DNA of 18,662 bases from assembly GCA_964464385.1 (NCBI GenBank), contig CAYXFZ010000049.1, positions 1 through 18,662 of the forward strand, read 5' to 3'. Made by a program: the position numbers and the translations under genes. Below, piece by piece: positions 1 to 7,905 of this stretch; the stretch's first letter is position 1, and every line of letters starts with the position of its first letter. The notes under the pieces were generated by a model. That model worked only from the letters and a program-made list of their open reading frames with translations, was not told where the DNA came from and searched no databases. The DNA is from CAYXFZ01 sp964464385. GTDB lineage: Bacteria > Planctomycetota > UBA1135.

Positions 1-10
1 GAGTTTTCTC

Positions 11-274
11 ATGGCCGCCCGACGCCGTCCCGCCAAGAAAAAAGTAGAGAAGAGGGCCAAAAAGGCCCCTCGCCCGAAAAGGCAGTCCTCTCGTCCCGAT
101 TCGGGCGTCCCCGTGGATGCCGCGGCCAAACTAGGCATGCCCTTGGAAAGCGTTCTCCTGTTGATGACGGCGCTGTTTCTTCTGGCTGCGATCCTTCTGA
201 TCCAGTATGAAAAGGGCCTGCATTACGGCGAAGGGATGTTCGCCAACAAGTACGACGCTTCCTCCGAGGGCTGA
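11..274 (+). CDS. Small basic single-pass membrane protein, unknown function
   Basis: This 87-residue protein is not a family I recognise. Residues 1-30 are extremely rich in Lys, Arg, Pro and Ala. A hydrophobic helix follows at about residues 45-65 (ESVLLLMTALFLLAAILLIQ), then a short polar tail. By the positive-inside rule the basic segment should be cytoplasmic, where it could contact nucleic acid, phospholipid head groups or an acidic partner; that is inference. The reading frame is open to the window edge upstream of the ATG, so a longer N-terminus cannot be excluded, although the Met is followed directly by the basic tract. No Shine-Dalgarno precedes it. It is the last gene before the mreB leader, on the same strand, so it may be co-transcribed with the elongasome genes or belong to an upstream unit. 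Confidence 0.7.
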   Translation: MAARRRPAKKKVEKRAKKAPRPKRQSSRPDSGVPVDAAAKLGMPLESVLLLMTALFLLAAILLIQYEKGLHYGEGMFANKYDASSEG

Positions 275-432
275 TCCCCGGCCCAAACAGCAGGTTTTTA
301 CAGGATTCCTGATTTCCAATTTCCTCAGAGAACGGGGAATTTCTTTCTTGTCGCACTAGGATTCCGGGATCCCGATCGGTAGACTCCGGTAGCGTCTCAT
401 TCGGGCGCGTTTGACCCCCTCCCTGCAAATCC
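275..432 (+). promoter_or_regulatory. Leader of the mreB cluster, probable promoter region
   Basis: This 158-bp non-coding stretch is the longest in the window and lies before a run of tightly coupled genes, so it is the natural place for the elongasome promoter. I could not find a convincing -35/-10 pair: TTGTCG at 348-353 has no good -10 at 16-18 bp. It contains a perfect 10-bp palindrome, CGGGATCCCG, at 365-374, which could be an operator or chance. No Shine-Dalgarno is seen ahead of the mreB ATG; the preceding bases are pyrimidine-rich. Confidence 0.35.
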
Positions 433-1485
433 ATGGACTTCCTCCTCGGGCGGTTCTCGCTAGTCGAAGACCTCGGCATCGACCTCGGTACGGCCAACAC
501 ACTTGTTGCGAGTCGTGACCGGGGAATCATTCTGGACGAACCCTCGGTCGTCGCTGTTTACAAGGGCACCAATGAAGTCATCTTGGATGGCATGGGTGTT
601 GGCGACGAGGCCTACAAAATGCTCGGCAAAACACCCGGCAACATTGCCGCAGTCCGTCCCCTGAAGGACGGGGTCATTGCCGACTTTGAAGTCACCGAAA
701 AAATGCTCCGCTACTTTTTGCGGAAGGCCCATGAGGGCCGCAGTTGGGTCAAGCCGAGGGTCGTGATCGCGGTCCCCTCTGGGATCACGACTGTCGAGCA
801 ACGCGCGGTCATCAACTCCGCGGAGCGTGCCGGTGCCCGCAAGGTCTTCTTGGTGGACGAGCCCATGGCCGCAGCGTTGGGCGTGGATCTGCCGGTGACC
901 GAGGCCCAAGGCTCCATGATCGTGGACATCGGTGGGGGCACCACCGAGGTGGCCATCCTTTCCCTTTCCGGCCCCGTGTCCGTGAAGTCCGTGAAGGTGG
1001 CCGGCGATGAAATGGATGAGGCCATCATTGATTACTTGCGCATGAACCACAATTTGCAAGTAGGCCCCCAGACGGCCGAGGAAATCAAGAAGAACATAGG
1101 CTCGGCCAGTCCCATGGAGCAGGAGAAGTCCCTGCAAATTGCTGGGCGCGACACCCTCAGTCTGCGCCCCCGCAAGGCGGTGGTCACTTCCGAAGAAATT
1201 CGCGACGCTCTTCGCGAGCCTTTGGATGCTATTGGGCGCGCGGTGCTGGACTGCCTCGAGGCGGCTCCCCCGGAAATTGGCTCCGACCTCCTGGAAACCG
1301 GCATCATTTGCGTGGGTGGTGGGGCCCTCCTCCCCGGTCTCGACAAGTACTTGGAGAATGCCACCGGTCTTCCGACCCGGGTGGACGCCGACCCCATGAC
1401 GGCCGTTGTCCGCGGCACTTCCAAGTTCATTGAGAATTTGGATATGTATGCCCCGGTTCTGACCGAGGGCCTCGAGGACAGCTGA
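433..1485 (+). CDS. mreB: Rod shape-determining protein MreB
   Basis: MreB is the bacterial actin homologue. It polymerises with ATP under the inner membrane and positions the Rod elongation complex. The 350 residues match the usual length of about 345. Visible actin-fold motifs are phosphate-1 DLGTANT (17-23), connect-1 around VPSGITTVEQRAV (114-126), phosphate-2 DIGGGTTEVA (165-174) and the adenosine motif VGGGALLPGL (294-303). The hydrophobic N-terminus MDFLLGRF probably contributes to membrane attachment, as in other Gram-negative MreB proteins. The ATG gives the family-typical N-terminus, with the phosphate-1 loop starting near residue 17. It is first of the mreB-mreC-mreD-mrdA-rodA cluster, with 7 nt between its stop and the mreC GTG. 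Nothing is missing in the key motifs. Confidence 0.97.
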   Translation: MDFLLGRFSLVEDLGIDLGTANTLVASRDRGIILDEPSVVAVYKGTNEVILDGMGVGDEAYKMLGKTPGNIAAVRPLKDGVIADFEVTEKMLRYFLRKAHEGRSWVKPRVVIAVPSGITTVEQRAVINSAERAGARKVFLVDEPMAAALGVDLPVTEAQGSMIVDIGGGTTEVAILSLSGPVSVKSVKVAGDEMDEAIIDYLRMNHNLQVGPQTAEEIKKNIGSASPMEQEKSLQIAGRDTLSLRPRKAVVTSEEIRDALREPLDAIGRAVLDCLEAAPPEIGSDLLETGIICVGGGALLPGLDKYLENATGLPTRVDADPMTAVVRGTSKFIENLDMYAPVLTEGLEDS

Positions 1486-1492
1486 TTTCGGG

Positions 1493-2632
1493 GTGAGTCA
1501 TCCTGCCATGGGCGCGGATCGGACCCGTCGCGTCCTGGGAATGCTCGGGCTTCTTTCCCTCTGTGCTCTGCAGGCCCTATGGCCGCACCCCTCCGTGGAA
1601 GCTTGGGGTCGCTGGTTGACGCAACCTCTTGGGATGGGTCTGCGTCCTCTTGCCGGTTGGTTCTTGGGGCCTTCGGTCCATGCCGCCGGGCCGACTCGGG
1701 CCCTTTTGCCCTCCATTGCTGAGTTGGAGCGTCGTTTGGGGAGTCCGCCCTCCGTTGCCGGGGTGGCCTGGCTGGAGGCACCCGTACTATCCCGAGCGGA
1801 AGTGGATTTTCAGATTTCCGGCGGACTTGCGCAGGGTTTCTTTCCTGGCCTTCCGGTCGTTTTTGGCGGGTCTTACTTGGGCCGTCTAGAAACAGTGGAG
1901 GAGGATCGTTCTTGGGTGGTCTTGGCCTCGGCAGCGGATCGTCGCACGGGATTGGCCCTCGTGGGGGAAGATGGCGGGGCCCTTTCGGCCCTTGCCATTG
2001 GCCGCGGCCGACACCAATCTCCGGTCATTGCCTACATCGGCCCTCGTACCGACCCCGTGCCCGACGCGCCAGCACTCTGGCGGCCGCGCCAAGAGGATCC
2101 CCCGGGCCTGGCCCGGGCCGGTTTCGAAGTGGGCTGGTTGCGCGAACTTGGGGATCTTGCCCGTGGGGATTTTCACCGCATCCTGGATCTTCGTTTGCCC
2201 CTTGGCGCGGGGGGCCGAGTCTGGGTTGCCGTGGGGGCCGTGCCGGCCAACTTACCGAGGGTGTCGCGGGCCAACCGGGGTCCGGCTCGACCCGTTTTGC
2301 GCCGGGATGCGGTCTTTGGAGATGCCGTGGCCTGCGCGATCGCGGCATCAAAATACCCTTGGGGGGCCGTACTGGCCCAAAACCGCGTGGCTGGATTGGT
2401 GATTGCTCAGGAGGGTCGCCAACTTTGGGTCCTGCGTCCGGGGCCAGTGCTCCGGGCCGAGGGCCTTGCTTGGGACCCGGATTCCCAGCGCTTGCTGGAT
2501 CCGGCAGATGCCGGCGAACACGCTCTGCACTACACCTCGCGCTGGGAATCGGCGCCGCGTGGACTCCCCTTGGGAACCTTGGCCGAGGCCCCGGTCGCTT
2601 GGGTGGAACCCATGCAGGTGGTCGCCGAATGA
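1493..2632 (+). CDS. mreC: Divergent rod shape-determining protein MreC
   Basis: MreC is a bitopic periplasmic scaffold that activates PBP2 and links it to MreB and MreD. This 379-residue protein has one N-terminal membrane segment (about 13-30). Its best MreC-like element is ISGGLAQGFFPGLPVVFGG followed by YLGRLETV (108-136), matching the beta-barrel signature of a glycine-rich turn and a G-x-LiGrV-like strand. A second similar strand region lies near 212-250. The family's long coiled coil after the membrane anchor is almost absent, with only ELERRL around 77-82, and the C-terminal part is longer than usual. Position between mreB and mreD supports the call more than sequence does. GTG 1493 is taken as the start; ATG 1508 in frame is equally possible and would shorten the protein by five residues. 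The stop overlaps the mreD start. Confidence 0.75.
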   Translation: MSHPAMGADRTRRVLGMLGLLSLCALQALWPHPSVEAWGRWLTQPLGMGLRPLAGWFLGPSVHAAGPTRALLPSIAELERRLGSPPSVAGVAWLEAPVLSRAEVDFQISGGLAQGFFPGLPVVFGGSYLGRLETVEEDRSWVVLASAADRRTGLALVGEDGGALSALAIGRGRHQSPVIAYIGPRTDPVPDAPALWRPRQEDPPGLARAGFEVGWLRELGDLARGDFHRILDLRLPLGAGGRVWVAVGAVPANLPRVSRANRGPARPVLRRDAVFGDAVACAIAASKYPWGAVLAQNRVAGLVIAQEGRQLWVLRPGPVLRAEGLAWDPDSQRLLDPADAGEHALHYTSRWESAPRGLPLGTLAEAPVAWVEPMQVVAE

Positions 2633-3111
2633 ATTCCATCCGTTTGGCCATCTTGATCCCGGTGGCTCTCTTTGCTGCCGTTGCTCAGCCCACCCTTCGC
2701 TCCATTCCCCTTGGCGGCTGTTTCCCGGATTTGTTGTTTTTGCTCCTCCTCTTTGCGGTTCCCATCCCTCGCGTCACGGAGGGCCGCACCCTTCTCTTCG
2801 TGTTCTTCCTGGGTTCTTTGCGTTGCGTGGGAACGGTGGTCTCGCCCTTTGCCACCTGGGCCGGGTTTGGCAGTGGTCTTTTGGCGCGGTCTTTTGCCGC
2901 CAGTTTGTTGCGCCAAGACCGCTTCATTTCCCGTTTCTTGACGGGATGTTTTTCGGTTCTTCCGGTTCTCTTTTTTGATCGGATTTCGGCCACTCATTTT
3001 GGACTCGTGCACGAGACCCCCCTCGCCATTTGGCAAATTGCGGCGACTGGTCTGCTTTGGAGTCTTGCCTTGGCGCCACCCCCACTGCCCGGACGGGCGA
3101 GGACCGCATGA
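2629..3111 (+). CDS. mreD: Rod shape-determining protein MreD
   Basis: MreD is a small polytopic inner-membrane component of the Rod complex. The 160-residue protein is hydrophobic, with five or six likely membrane segments (about 5-21, 32-46, 52-72, 78-92, 103-118, 131-149). It has the PDLLFLLLLFAVP stretch typical of the second helix region in MreD (33-45). Length fits the family (about 160-170). The ATG at 2629 overlaps the mreC TGA as ATGA, which decides the start: the open frame runs far upstream, but that part is a shadow of mreC. The stop in turn overlaps the mrdA start as ATGA, suggesting translational coupling. MreD is poorly conserved, so synteny carries much of the weight. Confidence 0.88.
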   Translation: MNSIRLAILIPVALFAAVAQPTLRSIPLGGCFPDLLFLLLLFAVPIPRVTEGRTLLFVFFLGSLRCVGTVVSPFATWAGFGSGLLARSFAASLLRQDRFISRFLTGCFSVLPVLFFDRISATHFGLVHETPLAIWQIAATGLLWSLALAPPPLPGRARTA

Positions 3112-5663
3112 GCCAAGTTCGTCTTTTTCGAGTGGCCGCCATTTTCCTTTTTTGCATGGTCATCCTCTGGTTGCGGCTCTTGCAATTGCAGGTCTTCGAG
3201 CATGAGCATTGGGTGCGGGAGGCGCAACGATCCCGCAGTTCCTTACGCAGTGTCCCCTTTGCCCGCGGTCCAATTCTGGATGCGGAAGGTCGCTATTTGG
3301 CCAAGGATATTAGGGCCTGTGACTTGGTTTTTGAATATCGCGCCTTTCGTCGCGGTCATCTTGCGGGTCAGTTGTTCGAGGCCTTGACTCTGCTGGGGCA
3401 GGCACCCGGTGGACTTGCTTCCTGTTGGAGCCACGCGAGTTCTTTGGGCGCAGCTCTCCTGGCCGTGCGTCCCGAGCATTTGGCATCCTTGCCCGAGGGG
3501 ACCGAAGGTGATTTTCTTTTTTATCTGCGTAGGCTTGCTGGGATTCCGGAGGAGCGCGTTGCTGAGATTCAGACCTGGAGCCGGGATGGAGAGCAGTCCT
3601 TTGGTCTTGCTTTTCCAGTTGCTCTCCCTTCTTTTCAGAAACGTCTTGCAGAATCCAAGCGAAATTGGCAAAGGTTGGAGGCCGAATTGCCTGGCTTGAT
3701 GGAGGAGTTGGAGACCGAACGGCGGGGCTTGGAGTGGTGGGTTCGGCAACGCGCCCTGCGGGAAGCGGCCGGTCGGGCCTTTGGCCTGACGGCCTGGCAG
3801 GTCTTGGATCGTTTGCGTGACGGGGGATCCGATACCCAACTGATGCAACGGTTGGCGGAGCGTTGGCAGTTGCGCTCGGATGGAGACACCCTCCTGGAAC
3901 TTCGCTCCCGTCTCACCCAGGCCCCAAAGGGTGAGGACTGGGTACGGCAACATCATTTTGATGCCCTCGGTGCCCTTCTTCGCCATGTCGAAACCACTCG
4001 GCCCAATGATTTGGTGGGGGCTCGGCGCCGCGTCGTGCGGGATGTGCACCGCAACCGCGTGATTCGACTGCGTCGCGAGATTGCCCCTTCCTTGGTGGAT
4101 CTTCTCGCTCGGGAGGTCAACCAATGGCCTGGCCTCCATCCGCAGGAAACCATGGTGCGGACCTTGGATCCGGACTCGTCACCTCATTTGGTGGGTCGGT
4201 TGCGCTCTCCTTCCCGCGAAGAGGTGTTGCACTACCGAGAACTGCGAGGGGACTATCGGCGCTTATCGCATCTCTTGGATCGCACCGCCAGTGAGGAAGG
4301 GGCCTTTCTAGAACTTCGAGACCGGCTTCGTCAGACCGAACTCTTGCCAGGGGAACGAGTCGCTGCCTCCGGCCTTGAATGGCGCTTTCGGGATATCTTG
4401 CGGGGCCAGCGGGGTTGGTTGGAGGCCCTGCGGGTGGATCGGGGGGAGGTCGAGGAGTTGGGTTTTTCGCCGGCGCGGGACGGCTTGCCGGTCCGCTTGG
4501 CCCTGCAGACGGACTGGATGTTGGCTGCCGAAGAGGCCATTCGCACGGGCTATCGCATCGCCCGGCATCGGCTCCGCATGGAGGGCCGCTTGGATGCCCT
4601 CGAGGCAACGCGAGTGCCACGCTGTGGCTTTGTTCTCTTGGATCTTCGGGATGGGACCGTTCCCGTGTTGGCCACGGCACCCTCCTACACGGAAGAAGAG
4701 CGTCGTTGGGCCTATGGCACCCTGGCCTCGAATCGCCGCTTTTCCCCGTTGCGTCATCGTGGACTTGCCGGTGGTGCTACCGCCGAACAAACTCCGTATC
4801 CGGGATCCACCTTCAAATTGGTGGCCGCCGTCGAGGCCCTGGCCCAGGATCCTCAGTGGTGGGACCGGACCCTGCGCTGCGATGGGGTTTGGTCCTTTTC
4901 TGGATCGGCGGGGCGTCCTCTCCATTGCGAGGGTGTGCACGGAGACATCGCCATGCTTGAGGCCATTCGTCATTCCTGCAACATCTATTTTTATCGATTG
5001 GCAGATACGCTCGGCTACGAGTCCCTTTACCACCGTGCTCGAAGTTTCGGTTTTGGTCAGCCCAGCGGCCTGGAATTGACCTCGCCCTTGGATGAGGACG
5101 GCGTTTTTCAGTTGGGTGGTCCCAATCGTTTGTTGGAAGGGGGTGGAAATTATCTGCGACCCCCAGAAGAAATCCAAGGACGCGTGCCGGCCATGCACTT
5201 GGCCATTGGGCAGGCCCATATCACGACCAGTCCCTTACAATTGGCCCGCTTTTATGGTTGGTTGGCCACCGGAGATCTTTGGACGCCCCGCTTGGTACGG
5301 GAAATTGGAGGCAAAAGCACGACCGCCAGCCGAGAAGTCCCTTCCTTGCCCTCATCCCTTCGCCTTCTCCTTCGGAGGGCCCTCGTGCAAGTGGTGGAAC
5401 ATCCTGCGGGTACGGCCCATGATCCGGATTATCCCTTGTTTCCTTGGCGTGTTGCGGGCAAGACCGGCACGGCCCAGGTCGGCAAGGATTCCCGCAACCG
5501 ACCTCTGCTCAAGCATGCTTGGTTTGCGGGTTATTTTCCGCATGATGAACCCCGATGGGCCGTTTCGATCCTTTGCGAAGGTGCGGATCTGCATGGCGGT
5601 GAACTGGCGACCCTTGTCTTGGAAGATTTTCTGGCGCGGGTCGGTCCGGAGTTCATGCCATGA
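3108..5663 (+). CDS. mrdA: Penicillin-binding protein 2, elongation transpeptidase, enlarged
   Basis: This is a class B PBP that cross-links peptidoglycan during elongation, as the transpeptidase partner of RodA. The 851 residues comprise a short cytoplasmic end, a membrane anchor (about 8-24), the class B element ARGPILDAEGRYLAKD (52-67), a long helical region, the pedestal elements HLVGRL (360-365) and SGLEWRFRDILRG (421-433), and the transpeptidase domain. Catalytic motifs are intact: STFK (nucleophile Ser567, Lys570), SCN (623-625) and KTGTAQ (785-790). The usual length is about 600-650; some 200 extra, charged, helix-prone residues lie between about 75 and 350. The start ATG 3108 overlaps the mreD stop and has GAGGA at 3099-3103. 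An in-frame ATG at 3030 would extend far into mreD and adds no recognisable signal. The stop overlaps rodA as ATGA. Confidence 0.95.
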   Translation: MSQVRLFRVAAIFLFCMVILWLRLLQLQVFEHEHWVREAQRSRSSLRSVPFARGPILDAEGRYLAKDIRACDLVFEYRAFRRGHLAGQLFEALTLLGQAPGGLASCWSHASSLGAALLAVRPEHLASLPEGTEGDFLFYLRRLAGIPEERVAEIQTWSRDGEQSFGLAFPVALPSFQKRLAESKRNWQRLEAELPGLMEELETERRGLEWWVRQRALREAAGRAFGLTAWQVLDRLRDGGSDTQLMQRLAERWQLRSDGDTLLELRSRLTQAPKGEDWVRQHHFDALGALLRHVETTRPNDLVGARRRVVRDVHRNRVIRLRREIAPSLVDLLAREVNQWPGLHPQETMVRTLDPDSSPHLVGRLRSPSREEVLHYRELRGDYRRLSHLLDRTASEEGAFLELRDRLRQTELLPGERVAASGLEWRFRDILRGQRGWLEALRVDRGEVEELGFSPARDGLPVRLALQTDWMLAAEEAIRTGYRIARHRLRMEGRLDALEATRVPRCGFVLLDLRDGTVPVLATAPSYTEEERRWAYGTLASNRRFSPLRHRGLAGGATAEQTPYPGSTFKLVAAVEALAQDPQWWDRTLRCDGVWSFSGSAGRPLHCEGVHGDIAMLEAIRHSCNIYFYRLADTLGYESLYHRARSFGFGQPSGLELTSPLDEDGVFQLGGPNRLLEGGGNYLRPPEEIQGRVPAMHLAIGQAHITTSPLQLARFYGWLATGDLWTPRLVREIGGKSTTASREVPSLPSSLRLLLRRALVQVVEHPAGTAHDPDYPLFPWRVAGKTGTAQVGKDSRNRPLLKHAWFAGYFPHDEPRWAVSILCEGADLHGGELATLVLEDFLARVGPEFMP

Positions 5664-6808
5664 GAAAATCCACCCGGCGCTTTTTTCTGCGCCCATGGCG
5701 TTTTTTAGCGCGGGCGGACTGGGTCCTGGCCCTGGCCGCCGTCTTGGTGGCCGCCGTTGGCGCCATGGTCCAAGCGAGCATTCATGGTCCGGGACCGGTC
5801 CCCACCGGACATTTGATTCGCTTGGGTGCGGCGGCCATTGCCGCCTGTTTGGCCGCCGCTTGGGGCGCCAAACGCTGGCGCCACATGGCCATGCCGCTTT
5901 GGATTTCTTCGGTTGGTTTGTTGGTCTTGGTCTTGGTGGCCGGTCGTGCCACCAATCACGCGCGCCGTTGGCTGGACTTGGGCGGCGGCTTCAAACTTCA
6001 ACCCAGCGAGTTGGCAAAATTGGCCGTGTTGCTGGTCTTGGCCCGTTGGTTTGCGGATCGGCCGGCTCCCAAAACCATCCGGGAACTGATCCGGCCAGCT
6101 TGTTTGGTGGCCATTCCGGCCGGCTTGGTGGTCCTGCAACCCGACTTGGGAACGGCCCTGACCTTCGGGCCCCTGTTTCTGGCCATGGCCTGGTTCGCCG
6201 GAACCTCCTGGCGCAAACTGAAATGGTATTTGCTCGTGCCGACCCTTTTGTTTCCGGCCTCGCTGTTCTTGGTGCGGGATTATCAGTTGGAGAGGATTGA
6301 TGTTTGGTTGCGTCAGGACACCTTGACCCAAGAGGAGCGCGCCGACGCGGGGTATCACCTTTGGCACGCCAAATTGGCCGTCGGAAGCGGCGGGCTGACG
6401 GGATACGGTTGGGGGCAAGGTCCCGAAAATCGATTGGATCGCTTGCCTGAGCGACACAATGATTTTCTTTTTCCCGTCATCGCCGAGGAGTTTGGCTTGG
6501 TGGGGGCAAGCACCTTCCTTTTCCTCTACGGGTGGTTGGCCTTGGCTGCCCTTGCCGCCTCGCGTCGCCATCGCGACCCCTTTACGCGCTTTGTGGTCGC
6601 TGGAGTCGGGGTCCATTTTGGCGTTCACATGGTGATCAATGTTGGGGTGACTCTGGGATTACTGCCCGCCACGGGCCTCCCCTTGCCCTTGGTCTCCTGG
6701 GGAGGGAGTTCCATGTTGGCCGGTGGGCTAGCGCTGGGTTTGGCCCTGGCCGTTGGGGCCTCGCGCGAGCCCAGCTTCTCTGACCGCGCTTTTGAGGATT
6801 ACCGGTAG
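5660..6808 (+). CDS. rodA: RodA, SEDS peptidoglycan glycosyltransferase
   Basis: RodA polymerises lipid II into glycan strands in the Rod complex, paired with PBP2. The 382-residue polytopic protein carries the SEDS signatures ARRWLDLGG with QPSELAKLA (101-122), QPDLGTALTF (160-169), LPERHNDFLFPVIAEEFGLVG (262-282) and TGLPLPLVSWGGSS (338-351). Asp268 in the HNDF motif corresponds to the conserved extracellular-loop acidic residue needed for polymerase activity in RodA/FtsW. The direct partnership with an upstream PBP2 gene makes RodA far more likely than FtsW. The start ATG overlaps the mrdA stop (ATGA), with GGAG at 5648-5651 eight nucleotides upstream. Length is normal and no motif is missing. 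It is the last elongasome gene; a 29-nt spacer separates it from tdh. Confidence 0.96.
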   Translation: MRKSTRRFFLRPWRFLARADWVLALAAVLVAAVGAMVQASIHGPGPVPTGHLIRLGAAAIAACLAAAWGAKRWRHMAMPLWISSVGLLVLVLVAGRATNHARRWLDLGGGFKLQPSELAKLAVLLVLARWFADRPAPKTIRELIRPACLVAIPAGLVVLQPDLGTALTFGPLFLAMAWFAGTSWRKLKWYLLVPTLLFPASLFLVRDYQLERIDVWLRQDTLTQEERADAGYHLWHAKLAVGSGGLTGYGWGQGPENRLDRLPERHNDFLFPVIAEEFGLVGASTFLFLYGWLALAALAASRRHRDPFTRFVVAGVGVHFGVHMVINVGVTLGLLPATGLPLPLVSWGGSSMLAGGLALGLALAVGASREPSFSDRAFEDYR

Positions 6809-6815
6809 AATTTCT

Positions 6816-6833
6816 GGGCCCCCTTGCGGGCCC
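6816..6833 (+). repeat. Short inverted repeat between rodA and tdh
   Basis: Two copies of GGGCCC (6816-6821 and 6828-6833) flank the 6-nt loop CCTTGC, so a 6-bp all-GC hairpin is possible just before the tdh ATG at 6838. There is no U-tract after it, so it is not a standard intrinsic terminator. Since GGGCCC is self-complementary and the sequence is GC-rich, it could be chance. If real, it would lie over the tdh translation start. Confidence 0.25.
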
Positions 6834-6837
6834 TCTC

Positions 6838-7905
6838 ATGCGTGCCATTCAAATGGCCAGGCCCGAAGCTGGCGCTGTCGTCCTCTCGGAACACCATCCG
6901 GATCCCCATCCAGGTCCTGGCGAGGTTCGCATTCGTGTGGAACGAACGGCCATCTGCGGCACGGATCGCCACATTGTTCACTGGGATCCCTCGATTGCCT
7001 CCATGGTGCGCCCCCCGGTCATCCTTGGCCATGAGTTTTGTGGTTTCGTGGATTCTCTGGGGCCCGGAGTCACCGATTGGCAGGAAGGAGAGTTTGTATC
7101 CGCCGAAATGCATTTGGTCTGTGGCAAGTGTCGCGCTTGCCGGGCCGGTAATGCTCATGTCTGTCGCCTCACCCGAATTGCCGGCCTGCACCAGGACGGG
7201 TGTTTTGCCGAATACGTCGTCCTACCAACGACCAACTTGGTGCGCTTGGATCCGGAGATCGTGAGCCTGGAAGTGGGTTCTTTTTTGGATGCCTTGGGCA
7301 ATGCTGTGCACACGGTGCAGTCGGCGCGCTCGGTAGCGGGACGCCATGTTTTGGTTTCCGGCTATGGCGCGATCGGGGCCATGGCTGCGGCCGTGGTCCA
7401 GTTCGAGGGTGCCGCCAGTTTGACCTTGACTGAAGTGGCCCCGGGCCACTTGCAACGCGCCCAGGCTTGGGCCGCGGCACTGGCCGGCGCTACCCCAATC
7501 TTGGCTTCCGATCCGCGCGAAGCTGATTTTGAGAAAAAAGTTCTCGAGTTCAGCGATGGTGGGGTCGATGTTGTCCTTGAGATGAGTGGTGCCCCTGCTG
7601 CAATTGACTCCGGTCTGGAACTGCTTTACCCCGGAGGAGAAATGATGCTGCTCGGGATTCCGGCGGCCTCCGACCTGACGATCCACGGTTTTAGTCGCAA
7701 TGCCATTTTCAAGGGCATCCGCCTGCAGGGAATCCTGGGCCGTCGCATGTATGGCACTTGGGAGGAAATGTTGTCCCTCCTGGCTCGTGGCCTGCAAGTG
7801 GACCATATCGTCACCCACCGCCTGCCCCTTTCCGGCTTTCAGGAAGGAATTCAGCTCCTGGACCAAGGCGAGGCCCACAAAGTTGTTCTCGACCCCTCCG
7901 CCTGA
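6838..7905 (+). CDS. tdh: L-threonine 3-dehydrogenase, zinc-dependent MDR family
   Basis: It oxidises L-threonine with NAD+ to 2-amino-3-ketobutyrate in the cytoplasm. The 355-residue medium-chain dehydrogenase has catalytic-zinc ligands Cys40 (ICGTD) and His65-Glu66 (GHEF), structural-zinc cysteines 95, 98, 101 and 109, and the nucleotide-binding turn SGYGAIG (174-180). Threonine-dehydrogenase-like stretches include GCFAEYVVLPTTN (121-133), LDALGNAVHT (150-159), a His at 92 just before the first structural cysteine, and GRRMYGTWEEM near the end, resembling GREMFETW-type sequence in E. coli Tdh. The presence of kbl two genes downstream strongly supports threonine rather than a general alcohol or sorbitol as substrate. 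It starts 29 nt after rodA with no clear Shine-Dalgarno. Confidence 0.9.
   Translation: MRAIQMARPEAGAVVLSEHHPDPHPGPGEVRIRVERTAICGTDRHIVHWDPSIASMVRPPVILGHEFCGFVDSLGPGVTDWQEGEFVSAEMHLVCGKCRACRAGNAHVCRLTRIAGLHQDGCFAEYVVLPTTNLVRLDPEIVSLEVGSFLDALGNAVHTVQSARSVAGRHVLVSGYGAIGAMAAAVVQFEGAASLTLTEVAPGHLQRAQAWAAALAGATPILASDPREADFEKKVLEFSDGGVDVVLEMSGAPAAIDSGLELLYPGGEMMLLGIPAASDLTIHGFSRNAIFKGIRLQGILGRRMYGTWEEMLSLLARGLQVDHIVTHRLPLSGFQEGIQLLDQGEAHKVVLDPSA

Noticed and set aside
9..530. 173-codon minus-strand ORF over the first gene and the mreB leader
   Set aside because: It is Arg/Ser/Pro-rich with no domain, opposite two plus-strand genes and their leader.
1912..2628. Long N-terminal extension of the MreD reading frame
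   Set aside because: It overlaps mreC out of frame, is rich in Gly/Arg/Pro as expected of a shadow, and the ATGA-coupled start at 2629 gives a normal-length MreD.
4308..5219. 303-codon minus-strand ORF inside mrdA
   Set aside because: It lies wholly opposite the PBP2 transpeptidase domain, shows no recognisable domain, and is typical of antisense open frames in GC-rich genes.
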